A DNA stretch of 64,000 nucleotides, from NCBI GenBank assembly GCA_037833965.1, contig AP031351.1:11854501-11918500 (forward strand), written 5' to 3'. Below, piece after piece: positions 20,531 through 34,968 of the stretch. This DNA comes from Marchantia polymorpha subsp. ruderalis (taxonomy: Eukaryota; Streptophyta; Marchantiopsida; Marchantiales; Marchantiaceae). Numbering within the stretch: the stretch's first letter is position 1; each line of letters opens with the position of its first letter. Below the pieces are notes generated by a model that was given only the letters and a program-made list of their open reading frames with translations, searched no databases and was not told the origin of the DNA. Position numbers and translations under genes: made by a program.

Positions 20531-22800
20531 CTGAAACAATCTCATTACCGATGCTTTGGAAATTTTCCGAAGAAATTTGGAAAATTTCCAGATAGCGTGC
20601 ATTTCCACATAAATCAAAACTGTATCTCATGTACTGTTTTTTTTTCTAATCATGAGCTATGACTCATAGGCTATGAGCGTACAAGCGGAGGAGTTCAAGA
20701 GAATTCAGAAAAACCGGGAGTAAGAAGATGGACATGCCACTTAGAGAACACGGAATCTCTTTCACATTCTAAAGGTGTAATACATATTTCAGAAAAGTAG
20801 TACGCTATATCTAGTACTATATTGCATAATCATGTATACTAGGCTGTCTCAATGAAATTTTTTGTAATTTGTGTAAAATTTTATTATATTTTCAATTATC
20901 CAAAGTTAATCACCGTACATATGTTCGCTTGTCCCAATTATTGGGAGTTCTGAACAACAACTTCAATACATTCTGCAAATTTTAATATACTCAATGTCCA
21001 ATTATGGCTATGGAGAGAGAAGAAATATAATGAATTTGCTATGATAAGATAGTGAGTTGCTATATATATTTGATAGTTTTCACTAGATATGCTATTTCTC
21101 TAGTTATGAACTATATAAGAGTTACATGTCAAAATCAAGAGATATGCATTAAGGATTTGTATATGAATTTTTAAATATACAAAGAAAACTATAAATTTCC
21201 TGCTTTTTTTAAGAATATTATCAGTATGTCTAGGTATGTACTATATATAAGATCTCGGAACCCACATCAAAGTTCTCAGTGCAGAATCCATCAGAAATCA
21301 CAGGATACTCGTGGTAGGACAACGTACTAGAAGTGACTGGACAAAAAAATATAAATTTTGGTATGTGTTCAAAATTGGATATGGATGTATTTGTTAAAGA
21401 TTTACTAAGAAATGCATAACTTAACAAAAAAGCACACTTCATATGCAATGGCAAGCAAAAGTAACGAAGAAATTAATTTATACTTAAATATATCATATAT
21501 TTGCAATACTTCAGATATGATTTTTTAATATAGATATTATTTTAAAAGAAAACTACGAAAATCAAAAAAAAATTTATAACTCAATCTAATTTATATGTTG
21601 ATCAAAATTATTCTTATTAAATGATATTTTTATCATCATATAACTTCAAATTTTTTTAGAAAACATTATACTTCTATACAAATTTTACAAAAGAAATTAA
21701 ATTAGACTTTTCCTCTGCAATTTCAAGATATATGAGTTTACTCTAAGCTTGTTATTATACCTTAGCTCCAGTTTTATAAAATTGCATATTCTAGATTCCA
21801 AAGTAATTACATTGGTAGTAGAAATTATCAAGATATGAATGAAAAAACATATTGTAAAGAGTTGATTCAAGTCTTTTTAATTCATTTCATTAATTAGACT
21901 GATTAGAATTAACGTATTACTAAAGAAGAAAACTATGACCTTAAGACTTTACTAAGAAATCTTAAGTTTGCGTTATCAAGAGCTAGTCATACATTTAAAG
22001 TGTTTTTGTGTTTCTTAAATGTAGTTTCATCATTTTTTCATCACTAGTCTACAGGTATAAAATTCGAAATTAATGCACTATAAACACATAGATTTTTCTC
22101 TTTCCCAGTTAAAATTTCAAATCCACTTTTTGGACTGCATAAGATGTAAATGCTTCTTTTTTTGCAGTGGACTAGATTAGAGAAATGGATTTTTGTAGGT
22201 ATTGTTGTATTTGTATCATATACATATAACTTTCTATATGGTTCAAACTCACACAATAAATTTGCTTATCATATTAACTATGTCATCAGAGACATTAAAA
22301 TTTGCAGTACAAACTTCTTCTAGACCATTTGAAGATAAAAAAATTAACTAAGAATCTGCATTTCATTGAGCAGACATACTTATGTATGCTTAGTTTACAC
22401 ACCTGAACACAGTTTGTGACCGATTTATAATTTGCAATCTGACACGAAAGATATCTGAGCATTTTCATTTGGACTTTTCATATAAATATTCAAAACAAAC
22501 TACAAGTCATCAAGTTTTAAGATAATTTATATACATTGATTAGTGATATTTACTATTCATTTGTGGTTATTGAGTCTCTAATTTTCATGTAACTTTCGAG
22601 TCAAAAAATTCACAACTTAATGCTAAACGTTTTGGTCCACTCGTGCAGCAATAATTTAAGGCGAATCGCATTGTTTAGTCCGCGTACACAAAATTTGCGG
22701 GTGTCTTGTAGACAGTGTTTACTATTACGCCCGCTATAGGAGAAAGAAAAATGTATCTCACACATTGTCAAGGTCGGAGAAATTGTTAAACTATTTCAAA
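20531..22800. other. AT-rich spacer without recognisable genes
   Basis: The sequence is strongly AT-rich with many homopolymer A and T runs and only short random frames. I see no terminal repeats, conserved protein or RNA gene. Confidence 0.6.
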
Positions 22801-22933
22801 AAGCCAAAACCTGAGAGCAAAACTTTGCCTACAATCTTCATGCTACGATCTCGAAGCATCCTTTGGATATGACCACGAAGAACAGGACATCGGCGCACAT
22901 GGGTATCCAGGATGTGGAGATGTTCTCACCCTA

Positions 22934-23317
22934 TTGAACCCACGCTTGGCCACAGACGTTGATAATAGAGTCCAATGGATGATATTAATCGGAATTCCTG
23001 GTGGAGACATCGGACTGGCAAATATCTATGCACCGACCGAAAAGGCCGATTGGTGTCTCATGTGGGAATCTTTGGCAAACAATCTTCCCCAATCATGCCG
23101 CTGGATGTTGCTAGGCGACTTTAACGTGGTGGAGGGATGGACTGATAAATTGCGTCAAGGAGCTACGATGATCCCCCATCGGGAAAGAGCCCTCTTTGAT
23201 GCTATGAAGTCGGCTTTGAACATTGATGACAATTTTTGTTCAGCTGGTAGATTGAAATATTCATGGGACAACAATCGTTTGGGGCGTGAACGAGCTTTAG
23301 CGCACTTGTACCGTTAG
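22934..23317 (+). pseudogene. LINE endonuclease fragment
   Basis: This 127-codon open stretch has NIYAP and GDFNV, conserved in the endonuclease/exonuclease/phosphatase fold of LINEs, followed by a KYSWDN segment typical of the C-terminal half. The catalytic N-terminal Asn and Glu motifs are absent. Frames upstream (to about 22830) contain disrupted matching text. Confidence 0.85.
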
Positions 23318-24009
23318 TACTTATTTTGTGCTCAAACATCTACTTTGGCACGAGTTCTTGTCCAATATAACATCAACATCAACATCAACCTCCCAAGGTT
23401 CGATCACCATCTTGTATTTGCATGGATCAAGCTTGCTGAATAATCGCAGAGACAACCCCATTGGAAAATAAATGAGTACTAGTTGGAAGCGGCGGCTCCC
23501 ACAATTCATAAGATTTGTCTTCAAGCTTATTGTAAAAATCTTTGTTCTTCGCTAAACTTTGCAAGGTATATATCGGCACTTGTGTCGCCTTCAAGCAGCA
23601 AAACTTCAAACATATGAAGATGTGCTGACAACGGAGCTTGACAAGGCAACCAAGCGCATGCAGCAATTTCCCGAGAATACCTTTCTAATTAACGAAGAGG
23701 TGCACGACGCACCCGTCTTGCAAATATACAGGAAAAAAAACTGGCAATTCAGAAGACAAGCTATAGTATCAGATGGAAACCATCGTAGTATTCAAGTCTG
23801 CCGCAAATTCTTTAGAACGGTGCCTGAACATGGCTCATCGGCTCGGATCAATGTCCTCCACTATCAAGCTGGAAATTGACTTAGCTACCAAGACTTCTTC
23901 GAAGCCCGAACTCTATCTTACTACCAGGAACTCTACGTTGCTCCGTAGCCAACGGCTGGTCATCAAGTAGCCGAAACTACCCTCCTCAGACTCATTTCAT
24001 CATCTTTCA

Positions 24010-25165
24010 ACTTCAAATTCCCGCTTGCCATCCTCAAAGAACTAGGCAAGATTCCAGAAGAACCGGAAGTCAAAGCGGCACCCAAAAAAATGGCAGCGGG
24101 AAAAAATCCATGCCCCGACGGAATCGTAACGGAATTCTATTTGATATTTTGGAACTTTTTAGGATCCGAATTCTGTCAAATGCTTTCCAATCCTCTCACC
24201 ACTTAATGCTTGCTGGCAGGCATGAATACCATTCCAGTGGTTCTTCTTCCAAAAGAAGCAAATTTGGAATTTTCTCAGAATTGACGTCCAATCATGCTAT
24301 TGAATACTTCCTAAAAATGATTGGCGAAAGTACTTTAGTTTTGTCTTCAAACGTTTTTATCGGAGGTTAGGTTACAAAGGGCAAGTGGCTATCTTGCCGT
24401 CACGTTACATTCTCGATGCCTTCCTAGTTCAACACAAGACGGTTGCTTGGCTCACGAATCATATCAAGAGCTTATTATGCTGAAATTGGACTTTCGGAAG
24501 GTCTGACACCGTGAGTTGGAATTTCATGTTCAATGCCATGACAAGAAGGTACATCCCAACAGCTTTTATGAAGATGGTCCAAATCTTGATGTCGAACGCC
24601 TTACCCGCCGTCTTCATCAACAAACTCAACATGAAGGAGTTCCTTATCATGCGAGGGGTCCGGCAGGGATGCCTTCTCGCCCCTTGTTTGTTCCTAATTG
24701 TAGTAGAAGCTTTAGCCACCGTCACCGATGAAGATCCATCGACGTGGGTGCGCAAGATTTTGCTTCCAGATGGCGCCACTCAGCAAGTGTTTTCGCAATT
24801 TGCCGACAACACTACTTACTCCATTATGGAAATAAAACTGAACTTACTCGCACTCTCCAACTTATTGGAGGAGTTTGGTCAACAAAGAGAAGTGCTCTTT
24901 ATATTGACATGGCCAAGACATTTCACCGCTCTGGCCAAGGAGCTTCGGCTGCGAGATTGCTCCACCCAATTCACTCACAAAATTGCTCAAGACTCCAATT
25001 GATATATTGCTCGCCACCAATGACGTTGACACTTTCCTTGCAACCAAGATTGATCACAAGTTGAGATATTGGACGAAGGTTGACTTGTCCCTAGCAGCCC
25101 GGGCTGTAATTGTGAACGCTGTGGTATTTCCTCAGTCTATGAGGAAACTCAAAGATGATTCTTAA
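24010..25165 (+). pseudogene. LINE reverse transcriptase fragment
   Basis: RT motifs appear in order but in different frames and with stops. The catalytic block reads FADN where active LINEs have (F/Y)ADD, so the second catalytic Asp is lost. The GVRQGC...AP motif before it is intact at 24,655-24,690. Confidence 0.85.
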
Positions 25166-26282
25166 CACTAGTGCATCACTCATAAACTTTTTGTGGTCAG
25201 GAAATGAAGAACACTCTAGAGCTCAGGTAAGGTGGACAGATTGCAGCGCATGCAAGCTTGTAAGAGGGCTCGAACTAATTGACCCCGAGAATCTTTGACA
25301 ACTCTAACAAACAAATGGATAGTTCACAATTCCAAGTGATGCCCCAACGAGCATTCTCATGCGTCACCGACTTACGAGGTTTCACCCACCAAATTGCACC
25401 AACTAGCTTGGAAGACTCCAATATGCATTCCTGATCCAGTTCTCTTCTACTCGAGGATCCCCTATTTGGAAACGCATGTCGTGGCGACAAACCAGCCCAC
25501 TGCCTAAGCAGGTCCAACCAGTGAATGCAGATGAAGTGTTGAATTCTCAGCTTTGGTGGAATCCAATTTTGGATTTATGAAACATCGGGGGGCGCGTCTT
25601 GGCCAATCAAGGCCTTCAGAAACTCCGAGGATCAGAGCTTCATTCCTCGTACATGGGTCCAAGTTCAAACCCGATATAGATGGTTGGCCACCAAACAAGT
25701 GCTGATTGAAAACTATCACAACAACATTCCATCAGCATAAAGCGGCATCTTCCATCAAACAGCATCCCAAACGGTTGACATGGTTGGCTTGGCATCTTTC
25801 ACGACCAACCTTTAGAGTACCCGATCCTCATCATTCAAGCCACTCAAAACTTTCTGCCTCCCATTCTCACATGTGTGTCCGCCACTGTCATTCCAGCCAA
25901 GTACCCCAGGTACTACATAGGCGCCAGATCGATACGCTTACTCCCTATTCATTCCTCCAACCGAGGAGCAAATCAATCGGAACCACCTTTTGCGGATTAC
26001 AGTTATCACCATATCATGCCACCCTCAACAATGCAAGGCCTCTCGTCAAACTGGCTCCATTGTGCATGATGGTGTTTGACTCCCGTCGATGGAGTTGGCA
26101 TGGCGGCGATCTGCTTTACTCCTACACATCGAAAAAGGAAAAATTCATGCATCACCCAGTAACTCACTCGTCCTTGACCTTTCAAGAGAAAGTACACGTA
26201 TTTTGCCGACTGCATTCACCCCGAACTGGAAAGATGTGTGGACAAGCACTTGTCCGTGAAAGGAAGCGGCTTTTCTACGGAG

Positions 26283-26670
26283 TATATATCATCGAGCTAT
26301 TGCAGTGAACCAATGGCGTCACCGCGCATTTGCCCAGGCTTCTGAATTGTGTTCCGGTTATGATTTAGGTGAATCAGAATCGTTCCTCCGTAGCTTTTTC
26401 ACATGCACGAAGGCCGAACATGCATGGAACTATGCGATGACCCACCATCCTCTCGTGGGAGCAATGCATCTTCGGAGTTGCACTTCCTTTGCCGTTACAA
26501 ACACTAGCGCAACCGTGGACACTCATCAGGGGCGCGGGACTGTGGGTGAACCGTGGACACTCATCAGGGGCGCGGGACTGTGGGTGATATGGCTTCAGCG
26601 GAACCAACTCATCTTCCACAATCACAGATGGACCCAGCTCTTCTGGAGCAACGGATTTATATTTATATAA
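26283..26670 (+). pseudogene. LINE C-terminal zf-RVT-like fragment
   Basis: An open stretch carries ESFLRSFFTCTKAEHAW, matching the Cys/His-rich zf-RVT region at the end of plant LINE ORF2. It contains a 38-bp tandem duplication (26511-26548 and 26549-26586) that shifts frame. Confidence 0.75.
26511..26586 (+). repeat. 38-bp exact tandem duplication
   Basis: The two abutting units are identical, starting AACCGTGGACACTC and ending TGTGGGTG. They lie inside the LINE C-terminal region. Confidence 0.95.
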
Positions 26671-27057
26671 CGGCTTTGTATTTATATGAGATCATTGACT
26701 TGGCATGAACTGCATCCGCCAAAATCGCCAAAATCACATGGTGCGTGAGAAACCGGCCACAAGGAGTGCCCAATGCAACTCGCAAGTTTCGCTACATGTG
26801 GGATAACGCAGGGCTCTTCTTCACCCAGCGCAATGCATAGGTAGTCTGTAACTACGAGAGACCAGCACTGGCTTCGTTTTGTCCTAGGTAATTAAGTAGT
26901 CTCCAGGTGCTTATTAGGCAGACACAACAACGTCGGTACTGCAAGCTTGCCCCGGCTTGCTCGGTTTTGCGATGGTGTTTTGATCTACTTTCCAGTGGAA
27001 TAGAATCTCCATTTGCTTAAATTACTTTTTTTTTAAAACAAACAAACAAAAACAAAA

Positions 27058-28552
27058 AGGAGAGCGATGAATTGCATCTTCTCATGCATTACACAGATTA
27101 AGCGCCCTGCATTACAGAATAGGATAAAGTGCACCTTCTCTGTGGACAACGGTTACCTTCAAGCATACTGATTGTTGTCAACAGGAGGATTCTCTTCGGG
27201 TCAATACACCTATCGGGCAGTCCTTTTGTGCCGAGTAGTAAAAAACCTGTCATTTCTTCTTCGGTTTGGATTTATAAACAAGTGAATTAAAAAAGAGGCT
27301 ACTTATTTTCATCAGTTGTCATGGACACGAAAGACAGTGAAACAATGGGAAGCACCCCATGGTACAACGGAGAGATGACTCCCATATTACTCATGAGGTA
27401 TTTATTTAAATAGATCAGGTGAAGAACTCATACGAGCGGCAAACTCTCATCATTGAAAATGTGACCCTGCGGCACGCATTTTCTTTGTGACCTGCAAGCA
27501 ATGAAGATGGTTAGAACGGTTAGACATGTGAAGTGCCCAAACTGTAACATACCTGTCCATGGTTTGAGGGAAGGAAACCCAAGGCAGATTACAAAAATAA
27601 ATTATATGTTGATGTGCATAAGAACCATTCCAAACCACTTCATGTCTAAGACTGCGCTGATATTGATATTAACTTAAATTCTAGGACAAAGTTTTGATAC
27701 ATTAATTGCCCAAAACAGCCTAAGCTTTCAGACTGAGCTTATCTGCAACAACAAATTTAATCAGCAGTACTCTGCGGCAAAGGTGCCTTAACATGTTTAC
27801 ATACTTCACAGCAACAGATCAATTGGATAGATAATTTCACATTCTCAAAGCCTCAATCTACAAAAACTACAAAAAAATCTACAAAAACTTTCAAAGTTCC
27901 ACACAGATCCTTCATAACATGCCGACAGACCAACGTAATCAATCGCTTCAAGTCCAAGGCATAAAAAATTTATATATCGTATCCAATAGGCCAATCAATC
28001 TGTGTCATTGATACACCTTGGTCGAAGGGATCGCAAATGATCCACATTAGGAATGGCTCGCAGCATTTGAAATACAGTAGTATCCAAACTATCTTCACAT
28101 CAGATAGGGATAGCAATAATAATGTACACCTTCGAGAGCTCTGGTTCTATTTGGCCAGGACTGACAGCCATACTTCCTTCTTTTGTACATCATGTCGTCA
28201 ATTGCGCCAGCCTTCAGGTCTATAGAGGTAAAGACTCCCCAAGAACAGAATGTGGCTTTAAACTCGTACTAAAGAGCGTCTATCTTTTTACAGGAGCCTC
28301 CCAGTTAGTCCCAGTCAGTTCTCTGAGATGATTGGACCAAATTCCAATAAGGTTCAGGTGGGGATTATGAATGGAACATAGCAGGAACCAAAAAGCCTAC
28401 TTCATCACCTCCGGAAGAAGCGCTTTTCGGATATAGGGACGCAGGGTACATCAAACCGAACCTAGATCTCTCTAGAAAGGTTCGCCAGCTGGGGGAAAAA
28501 AGGTGTAACCTAAAATTTCTCTATAATTCACCGTTTGAAGACTAAGCCATGA
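27058..28552. other. Spacer and likely membralin 3' UTR
   Basis: This holds no recognisable coding sequence. The part next to 28552 follows the membralin stop codon and would include its 3' UTR. No clear polyadenylation signal can be assigned. Confidence 0.5.
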
Positions 28553-31500
28553 TTATTGTGAGGTAGTAGTACCCCGCCTTCGTGACCTAATTATGGTCTC
28601 GTTAGTCACTCCTATAGGCGTGGGCCTCTGAATGATACCATCCTCTCCTTGGTCGGTGGTAACTGCAGAAGTACCAAACTCCTGATTATCTTGAAAGTCA
28701 CGAAATATGGGGAGAAAAGAAACCAAATTTCCACTACTGTGTCCCAACAGCCATGGCAACACATTCCCAAGAGAGCTGAAAGGGCCAGATGTTGTGCGCA
28801 CTGGCACTCCTGATTCAGGTTCTCCACTTTCATTATTAGCTACACTACTCCTACCTCTATTGCTACTACCACTAACACCCTCGCTGTCACTCCGAGGATG
28901 CTGCTGCCTGTCAGAGTCGATTATTCTGGTGCCCAATCCAAAACTTCTGTCCAAGCCAGACTCTCGTGCTGCAGCATTGGCAACAAGGATACTGAGACCA
29001 GTATTCACATCGACAGAGCTCACATGAGTCCTACCGGATGTAGGGTAACTGTCAACTGGCGATCGTGGGCCTCCGCCCTCCCTGGTAATATCTCTGTCCG
29101 GCATAGTGTGCAGGGGCGCATCATTTACAGGACCTCTCACCTCAAACCCTCCTCTGGGATTATTGGGGTTAAATGTAAAGTTGCGAACATCTCCTGCACC
29201 ACTCAATCGGGCAACTTGTACAGCGGACGTGAGTATGGCAGAGGAAGTGATATGCAGACCCTGCTGTTGTAGAAGAGCCCTCCTCCTTAGAAAGTGATGC
29301 AAAGCGGGCACCTATTTCCATCATATGTCATCAGTCAAATACATAATTTGTACACTGAATGTGACTGAGAACGATAAAACTTGACATTGTCATTAAGCAT
29401 GCAGGGATAGCTTTACAGTCGACACAAGGATATCAAAATAAATTGATAGTTGATCATACAAGACTTGCGCGAGAAGACCTCCTCCAAAACATAAATATAA
29501 AAATCATTCTATTTCATGATATTAGTACCAACACCACCTGAAGCAGAAAGACAAGACAAAGCAAGCCGCACCTCAAATCGATTCCAAAAGTACAAAACTA
29601 GATGCTGCATGAAAGCGGCGGTGGCAGAAAATGCCAGATAAGAAAATCCTGTATATCCAAGACACACAATACACGTCCAAAATTAGAGCTCGAATACCAA
29701 TCACGAATAGGCAAATAAAGTGACTTGATGCAATTTCAAAATGATTGGAAATCTCGATGTACATTCGGATAGGCATAGAAGGAAAAGAAATCTAACATCT
29801 GTATAACAAGGTGAAAAATTCAGCCTCGTATTTGTGCCCTTCTTACCATAGGTGTAGGAGAAGAAATAGATGTGGAAGACCATAAAATACAAGAAGAAGA
29901 AACGTGGAAAATATTGCATTGATAACGGCGTCCTCACACTGCACCGGCAAAGATACATGCAGGATTGCTGTATTAGAAGTTAGGCAAGGAAATAAGTAAG
30001 CCTCTCAAGACGGACAGGAACAAACACAACCTTGAATTGGAACAGCCTAATCAGCAGGCCTACTGAAATAAGCTTCAGGCAGAATAGAATGCGTACCTAA
30101 TCATCGTGTACAGCTCACAGAGCCAAACAAGGGTGAGAACCATGAACGCAAGGAGTTGGTCGTCAAAAAACTCGAAAAGGAAAAACAGTATCCCTATCAT
30201 GATCTGCAAACACAATGGAAAACATCGACATCTTGTAAAAGAACTTGGCTTCACAAGAGGAGAAATATGGCCAATGGATAATATAGTCCGTGACCAACCG
30301 CAGGGGCATAGCATGCAAGAGACCAAAGGAGCTCTAGTCTAGCTGGTACGTCTCAAGGGTGCCAACAACGTATATCACCTGGAAAAAAAGCATGAAGACA
30401 AGAATCCAAAAGCCGATGATTATCATGACTGAAATAAACTGCAAGTGAATGAATGCTAAACTGCAAACAAAAACAAGGAATAGAAGAGCGGTGGGGTTTG
30501 AAGCTACAGCAAGTCGACCAGCTATCAAGATGAGATTGCTGGGGAAACTAACACAGCGGTATGGAGGAGCTAGTCCAGAAAGGTCTCTGTTGACTCACAT
30601 ACACTCGGCCAGGAACATGATATGCATCAACTCACCGGTACAAAGACAAGGGACTCAATAACGTGCACAAAGATCAGGCGGTACGTTGGGAGGCGGTGAC
30701 GGGCATGATGCTGCAATTGCACTGTGGAGAAACACATGTTAGTGCTCAACAAGACCGTCTCATATCTTACAACAAATTTTTTCTAAAAAGGATTAAAGCT
30801 GGCAAGCTTCCGTGCTAGTTTTTATTAGCAGTCACGGCTTCAAAAGCGACGGGCTTGATGATATAGCACTTGTTCAAGAAGATATTTTACTTCAAAGGCT
30901 ACCCTACTGAGAGGACTGCTATGATATATTGTCTAGCTCCTACTTCATGAACACAAGCCATACCAGTAAATTTCAACATTCGAGCCTGAGTTTCTCGCAA
31001 AGTAAATGACACGGACATCGTCGTGGTAAAAAAGACAAAAAGAGATGTGATAAGTACTCCACACTTGAAAACAATATAATCTGCACGATGACACGACAAT
31101 CAAAATCAGAAGAAATACGAAGAAATGCAGTGTGAGCGAGGAAAAAATTATTTAAAGACAACAACACTAACTTTGTACACACCAGCCTTTAAATTTAATT
31201 TGGATCTTGCTATTAGCCCTCGGTGTAAAGCTTAACTGCCGAAAATTAGATGGAGTCTGCTCGCGGTTCGAAGCACACGACCTACCACTGTTACTATATC
31301 TCCGACTTCATTGACAGCTACAACAAATCACTACGAACTTACGCCATCCAAAGAGAACTTTCGAAGTAAAGAAGACGTAGGGCAGGGGAACGTTTTATGA
31401 CCTTCAAATCCGTGTGGAACGCCACTAAATTCTTGGAGATAGTTCAGATTGTACAGCTCCTTCGTTTGGAAATTGTACAGGTAACCTGATGTCTCCACAC

Positions 31501-34500
31501 CATTTACATGTTAGAGACTTTGCAACCATGGAAAGACTATATGGCGATAAATGCACTAGGACTATTACTCCCTAACCATAAGCCTCCAGATACTTGTAAA
31601 CAGCAGGCCCTTTCAAACCGCTAATATACCTTTCTCTCGGGCATTTAGTAGACTGTTCATCAGAATTGTGTCGTATCCTACGAAGTTGTCAATCAGGAGT
31701 TGCTGCCACCTACAAATAACACACAATATTTTGAGTCTGACGTCTAAAGCCGTCGATAAACCACGAGGAGCCACAAAACATGGAAAAAATTCATAGTGAC
31801 TGCTGATGACTGTAGGGCAACAATGAACCAAGAACTATGATGACTATTGACGCGTGTCATGCAAGCTCATGTTAAGATAGTGGATGCAATTATTTGAGAC
31901 ACGGGAAAACAAGATAGACAACGACCATTAAGATAATGAACATCTGTGAGATCACACGCCAAAATGAACAAGTCCACCATATTGTTTGTATTTACACAAC
32001 AAGCTTGGCAGGCTTCCATATCCATCTATCCACAAAAACCTATTAATAGATCTTCATACTTATTTCCGAAGCAGGCGTTCTGTGCTGAAATAGTGACATT
32101 GACCGTTTTTATATTGTGGTGAAACTTGGCTCCTTCAGAGAGCATGAGGTAACCCTGTTCCAAAAACAAGCGTTTGTATCATCCTCTTTGCAACTGAGTT
32201 CATCATACAACAAGAAAAAGCTTGCAATGTATAAGAAAAGAAAGCATCATAAGAAGCTTACAACTGTGCATTCTTACGCCAGAATGTAAAAAGACCCAGA
32301 TGTATCTGACAAAATTAAAGAACAATGACTGACGATCTCACTCTGTTGTGACACAACGGGAACGATCAAACACTAACCTTTTCTACACTGTACAGGTAAG
32401 TCGGATCAAGAACCTTCCTTCTCTTCTCCGTAAGATCCACTGCAATTTGACAGTAATTCTATGTTGATAAGTGCCCTCGGAATATTAGCTCTCCAACACT
32501 TCAGGTTTTGATCACACACACGTCCGCCAAGGCTACAACGATCGAGAGTATGATAACATGACTATCTGGCTCTTGCTCACAAGCGTTGCAATCTGCAGAA
32601 TCTCAGGGGCTCTCAACAAGAAGAGGGTTGGAGTTGTGACAACTCTTCTCTCTGAAGAAAATGAAGGAATACACACCAATTACAGAATCAAGCTTGTTCC
32701 ACGCCACACTACGACGATCACCTTTAGGAGACGCTGTAAATGGCTCCCAGCCCGCAACTCTCTGTTTTCATCAACTCATCAGATTCAACCACCTCAATCT
32801 CATAGAACAAGAATATGAAATGCGATGTCCTCCACGTAACTTTTTACTCCTGGTTGACTAAACGGTGGGTATTACAAGTGCAAGATTATAGACTCGAACA
32901 TCCGCCAAGTATCTTCGCAGACTGTGTTCATATTGCCATGAGTACGGAGTCAAGAACCCGCACAACATCTAAAACACTATAAGAGTTCTAGTAGGATATC
33001 TTCAATCGACAAAACCTACTTCCGGCTAAATTCACTCCATAACATAAACAATATTCCTAAGATTTGAAAGATGGTAATGATTTGGTTATGGTAATAATTT
33101 AATTAGGACGATCCAAGCTGGCACAGAGGATACAGAAGAGCAACCGAAGGAGAGAACTCACCCAAATTTGCCAAAAGTGGAGCATACTCTGCTCTGCTCT
33201 CTCCGACAAGACTCCAAAATAGCTACTCCATCGAGCAATATAGTGCAGCAAAGCCGTTCCTAACGGACCCCTACCCGGTCCAGTAAGGGGTCGAGGACTT
33301 CCATCCAGTCCAGCGCTCTCTTCAGAACTACTTTCTCGACTAGCCAGCTTGCTACTCGCTTCTTCAGGTACAATAGGTGTTGTGCTAGTGTCTGTTCCCC
33401 TATCAGCCTTAGACGTTCTCTTAGCAACTTGTCCCCTCCTCGCGTTGTTGCCCAGCAGATTCAACCAGAACTTGGCAGCCAAGATGTTCCACCCTTCCCC
33501 ACCGACATCTAGGACTTGTTGGTCCGGCAGCAAAGTTTGGGACAAATCAGGCTCGTCATGAGCTGGCGGCTCCTCTACTGATGCATCGTGGACATTCCCC
33601 TTAGATTCTGTCCTTATTTCATTCACGATATAATCTTCGGCAATCAGGTTCCAGCTTCCCGTGATCTACAAAGACAGCAGTGCAGACATGCACATTATTC
33701 TCAGGATCGACCAGAGGCGATCTTCATGCTTTTGAAAGACGGATTAAGAGAAAAACCTGAATGTTACAGACTTAACAATTGCTGCGAGTAAAATGATCTA
33801 TCCACTAAAGATGTTGATCAATTCTCCGTGTAGAATTCTGAGTCGGAAAAAGAAAGCAGTTTTCGAACTTCAGCGTAAACACAGGAAGAGTACCTTGATC
33901 TGCACGAGTTGAGCATCTGCAATCTCACTCGCAGAAAATTCTTCTGAGCATCCAGGCTGCCAAACAGAAGGAGAAAAAAAATAAGCCAAATTATACCAAC
34001 AATTATTCAACTGGAATTTGTGTCTCTATGTGGTTTGAGAGCATGCTCAAAAAGGGGTAGTCCTTAAGGTGGTTTCACGACTAAGATCAGGATTACGATC
34101 CTGATGTATTGACATCTGAATTACGATCGCAATCATGGTATGTGCCTCAAGCCTTCTTATAAATTTTCTCGGAATGGCATGACTCGACAGAGACAGAATT
34201 AACCCAAAACGGAAGGCGTAGACATTTGTACACTCTAAATCTCAACATATTCCTAGATTGTGAACTTGGGTAGAGAAACATCTATGAAGGTTGTAACCTA
34301 CGTGTGATTCTCAGCACTGTTTGGTTTCATCTACTATGGTTCTCAGAGTAAATTTTCAACAATAAGAATTTGTTCAATACTTCAAAGCAAGAGAGGAGGT
34401 GAAGCTGCAATATATGTGTGTGATGAGCAATTATTTTATGCGTTAGTTACATGCACTGCAAAGAATTTCAGCCGGGCCACCAAGGTCTCGAGATGTAATT

Positions 34501-34968
34501 GATATTACAGCCTCTGTTCAATTCAAACTTTTCGAAATATTTCCTCACTTAGCTTTTCTTCACGCAAGGGTGAGACCGAATGCCTCATACAACCCAGAAT
34601 GTTCGAATCCAGAAGCATTGCTACGACAATATTAGCGCCCGTAAGTTACTGAGACTTAACTGCCTTCAAAGTTTGAAGTTGCTTGGAAATACACAGAAAT
34701 CAAGAGTATCCGAATGCAGCACAAAACACTGGCCGTGACCTTGCCGCAGTTATGAAAGATGATTTTAACGACAGTGAAGAGAGGAAAAAAAATGTATATA
34801 GACCTGAGCCACGAAGTTGACGTGCATAACCACAAGCAGTGCCAAGAGCATAAGAGCATTGCAAAGACATATGTACTCCAACAATGCTCTAAATCTCGGA
34901 GTTAACAGCCTTGACAGCACGCCGGACAACCGCGCATGCACCCTCAGGAAAGTCTGCTCTGGATCCAT
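28553..34968 (-). CDS. membralin: Membralin (TMEM259-like) ER membrane protein, 13 coding exons, 772 aa
   Basis: Exons on the minus strand: 34968-34804, 33956-33894, 33665-33134, 32439-32378, 32154-32060, 31709-31630, 31485-31402, 31080-30964, 30721-30636, 30203-30097, 29938-29847, 29648-29572, 29311-28553. Together they give 773 codons in one frame. The N-terminus MDPEQTFLRVHARLSG and a membrane span (residues about 29-53) are typical. So are RWQQ/KWQQLLI..FVGYDTILMNSLL, SLFVFFTTTMSVSFTLRETQ, IFVHVIESLVFVP, GILFFLFEFFDDQLLAFMVL, and YFMVFHIYFFSYTYGFSYLAF. At least five further hydrophobic spans are followed by a polar 200-residue tail. In animals membralin is an ER membrane protein linked to ER-associated degradation; the plant role is less known. 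The exon 3/4 border (GTATCC donor) was chosen by frame and is the least certain. Confidence 0.95.

Larger units (their letters stand above)
22830..27055 (+). mobile_element. Decayed LINE (non-LTR) retrotransposon
   Basis: The remains lie in the order expected for a plant L1-type second ORF. First comes an endonuclease C-terminal half (ANIYAPTEKADW, LLGDFNVVEGWTDK; 22,934-23,317). Then RT blocks: AAGKNPCPDGIVTEFY near 24,090, PVVLLPKEANLEFSQN near 24,235, RGVRQGCLLAPCLFLIVVEA near 24,655, and FADNTTY near 24,800. A late RT segment (WTKVDLSLAARAVIVNAV) is near 25,070, and a zf-RVT-like end (FLRSFFTCTKAEHAWNYA) is near 26,385-26,435. The endonuclease N-terminus and any first ORF are missing. An A-rich run at 27036-27057 may be the 3' tail. 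Many frameshifts and stops make it inactive. Confidence 0.88.
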
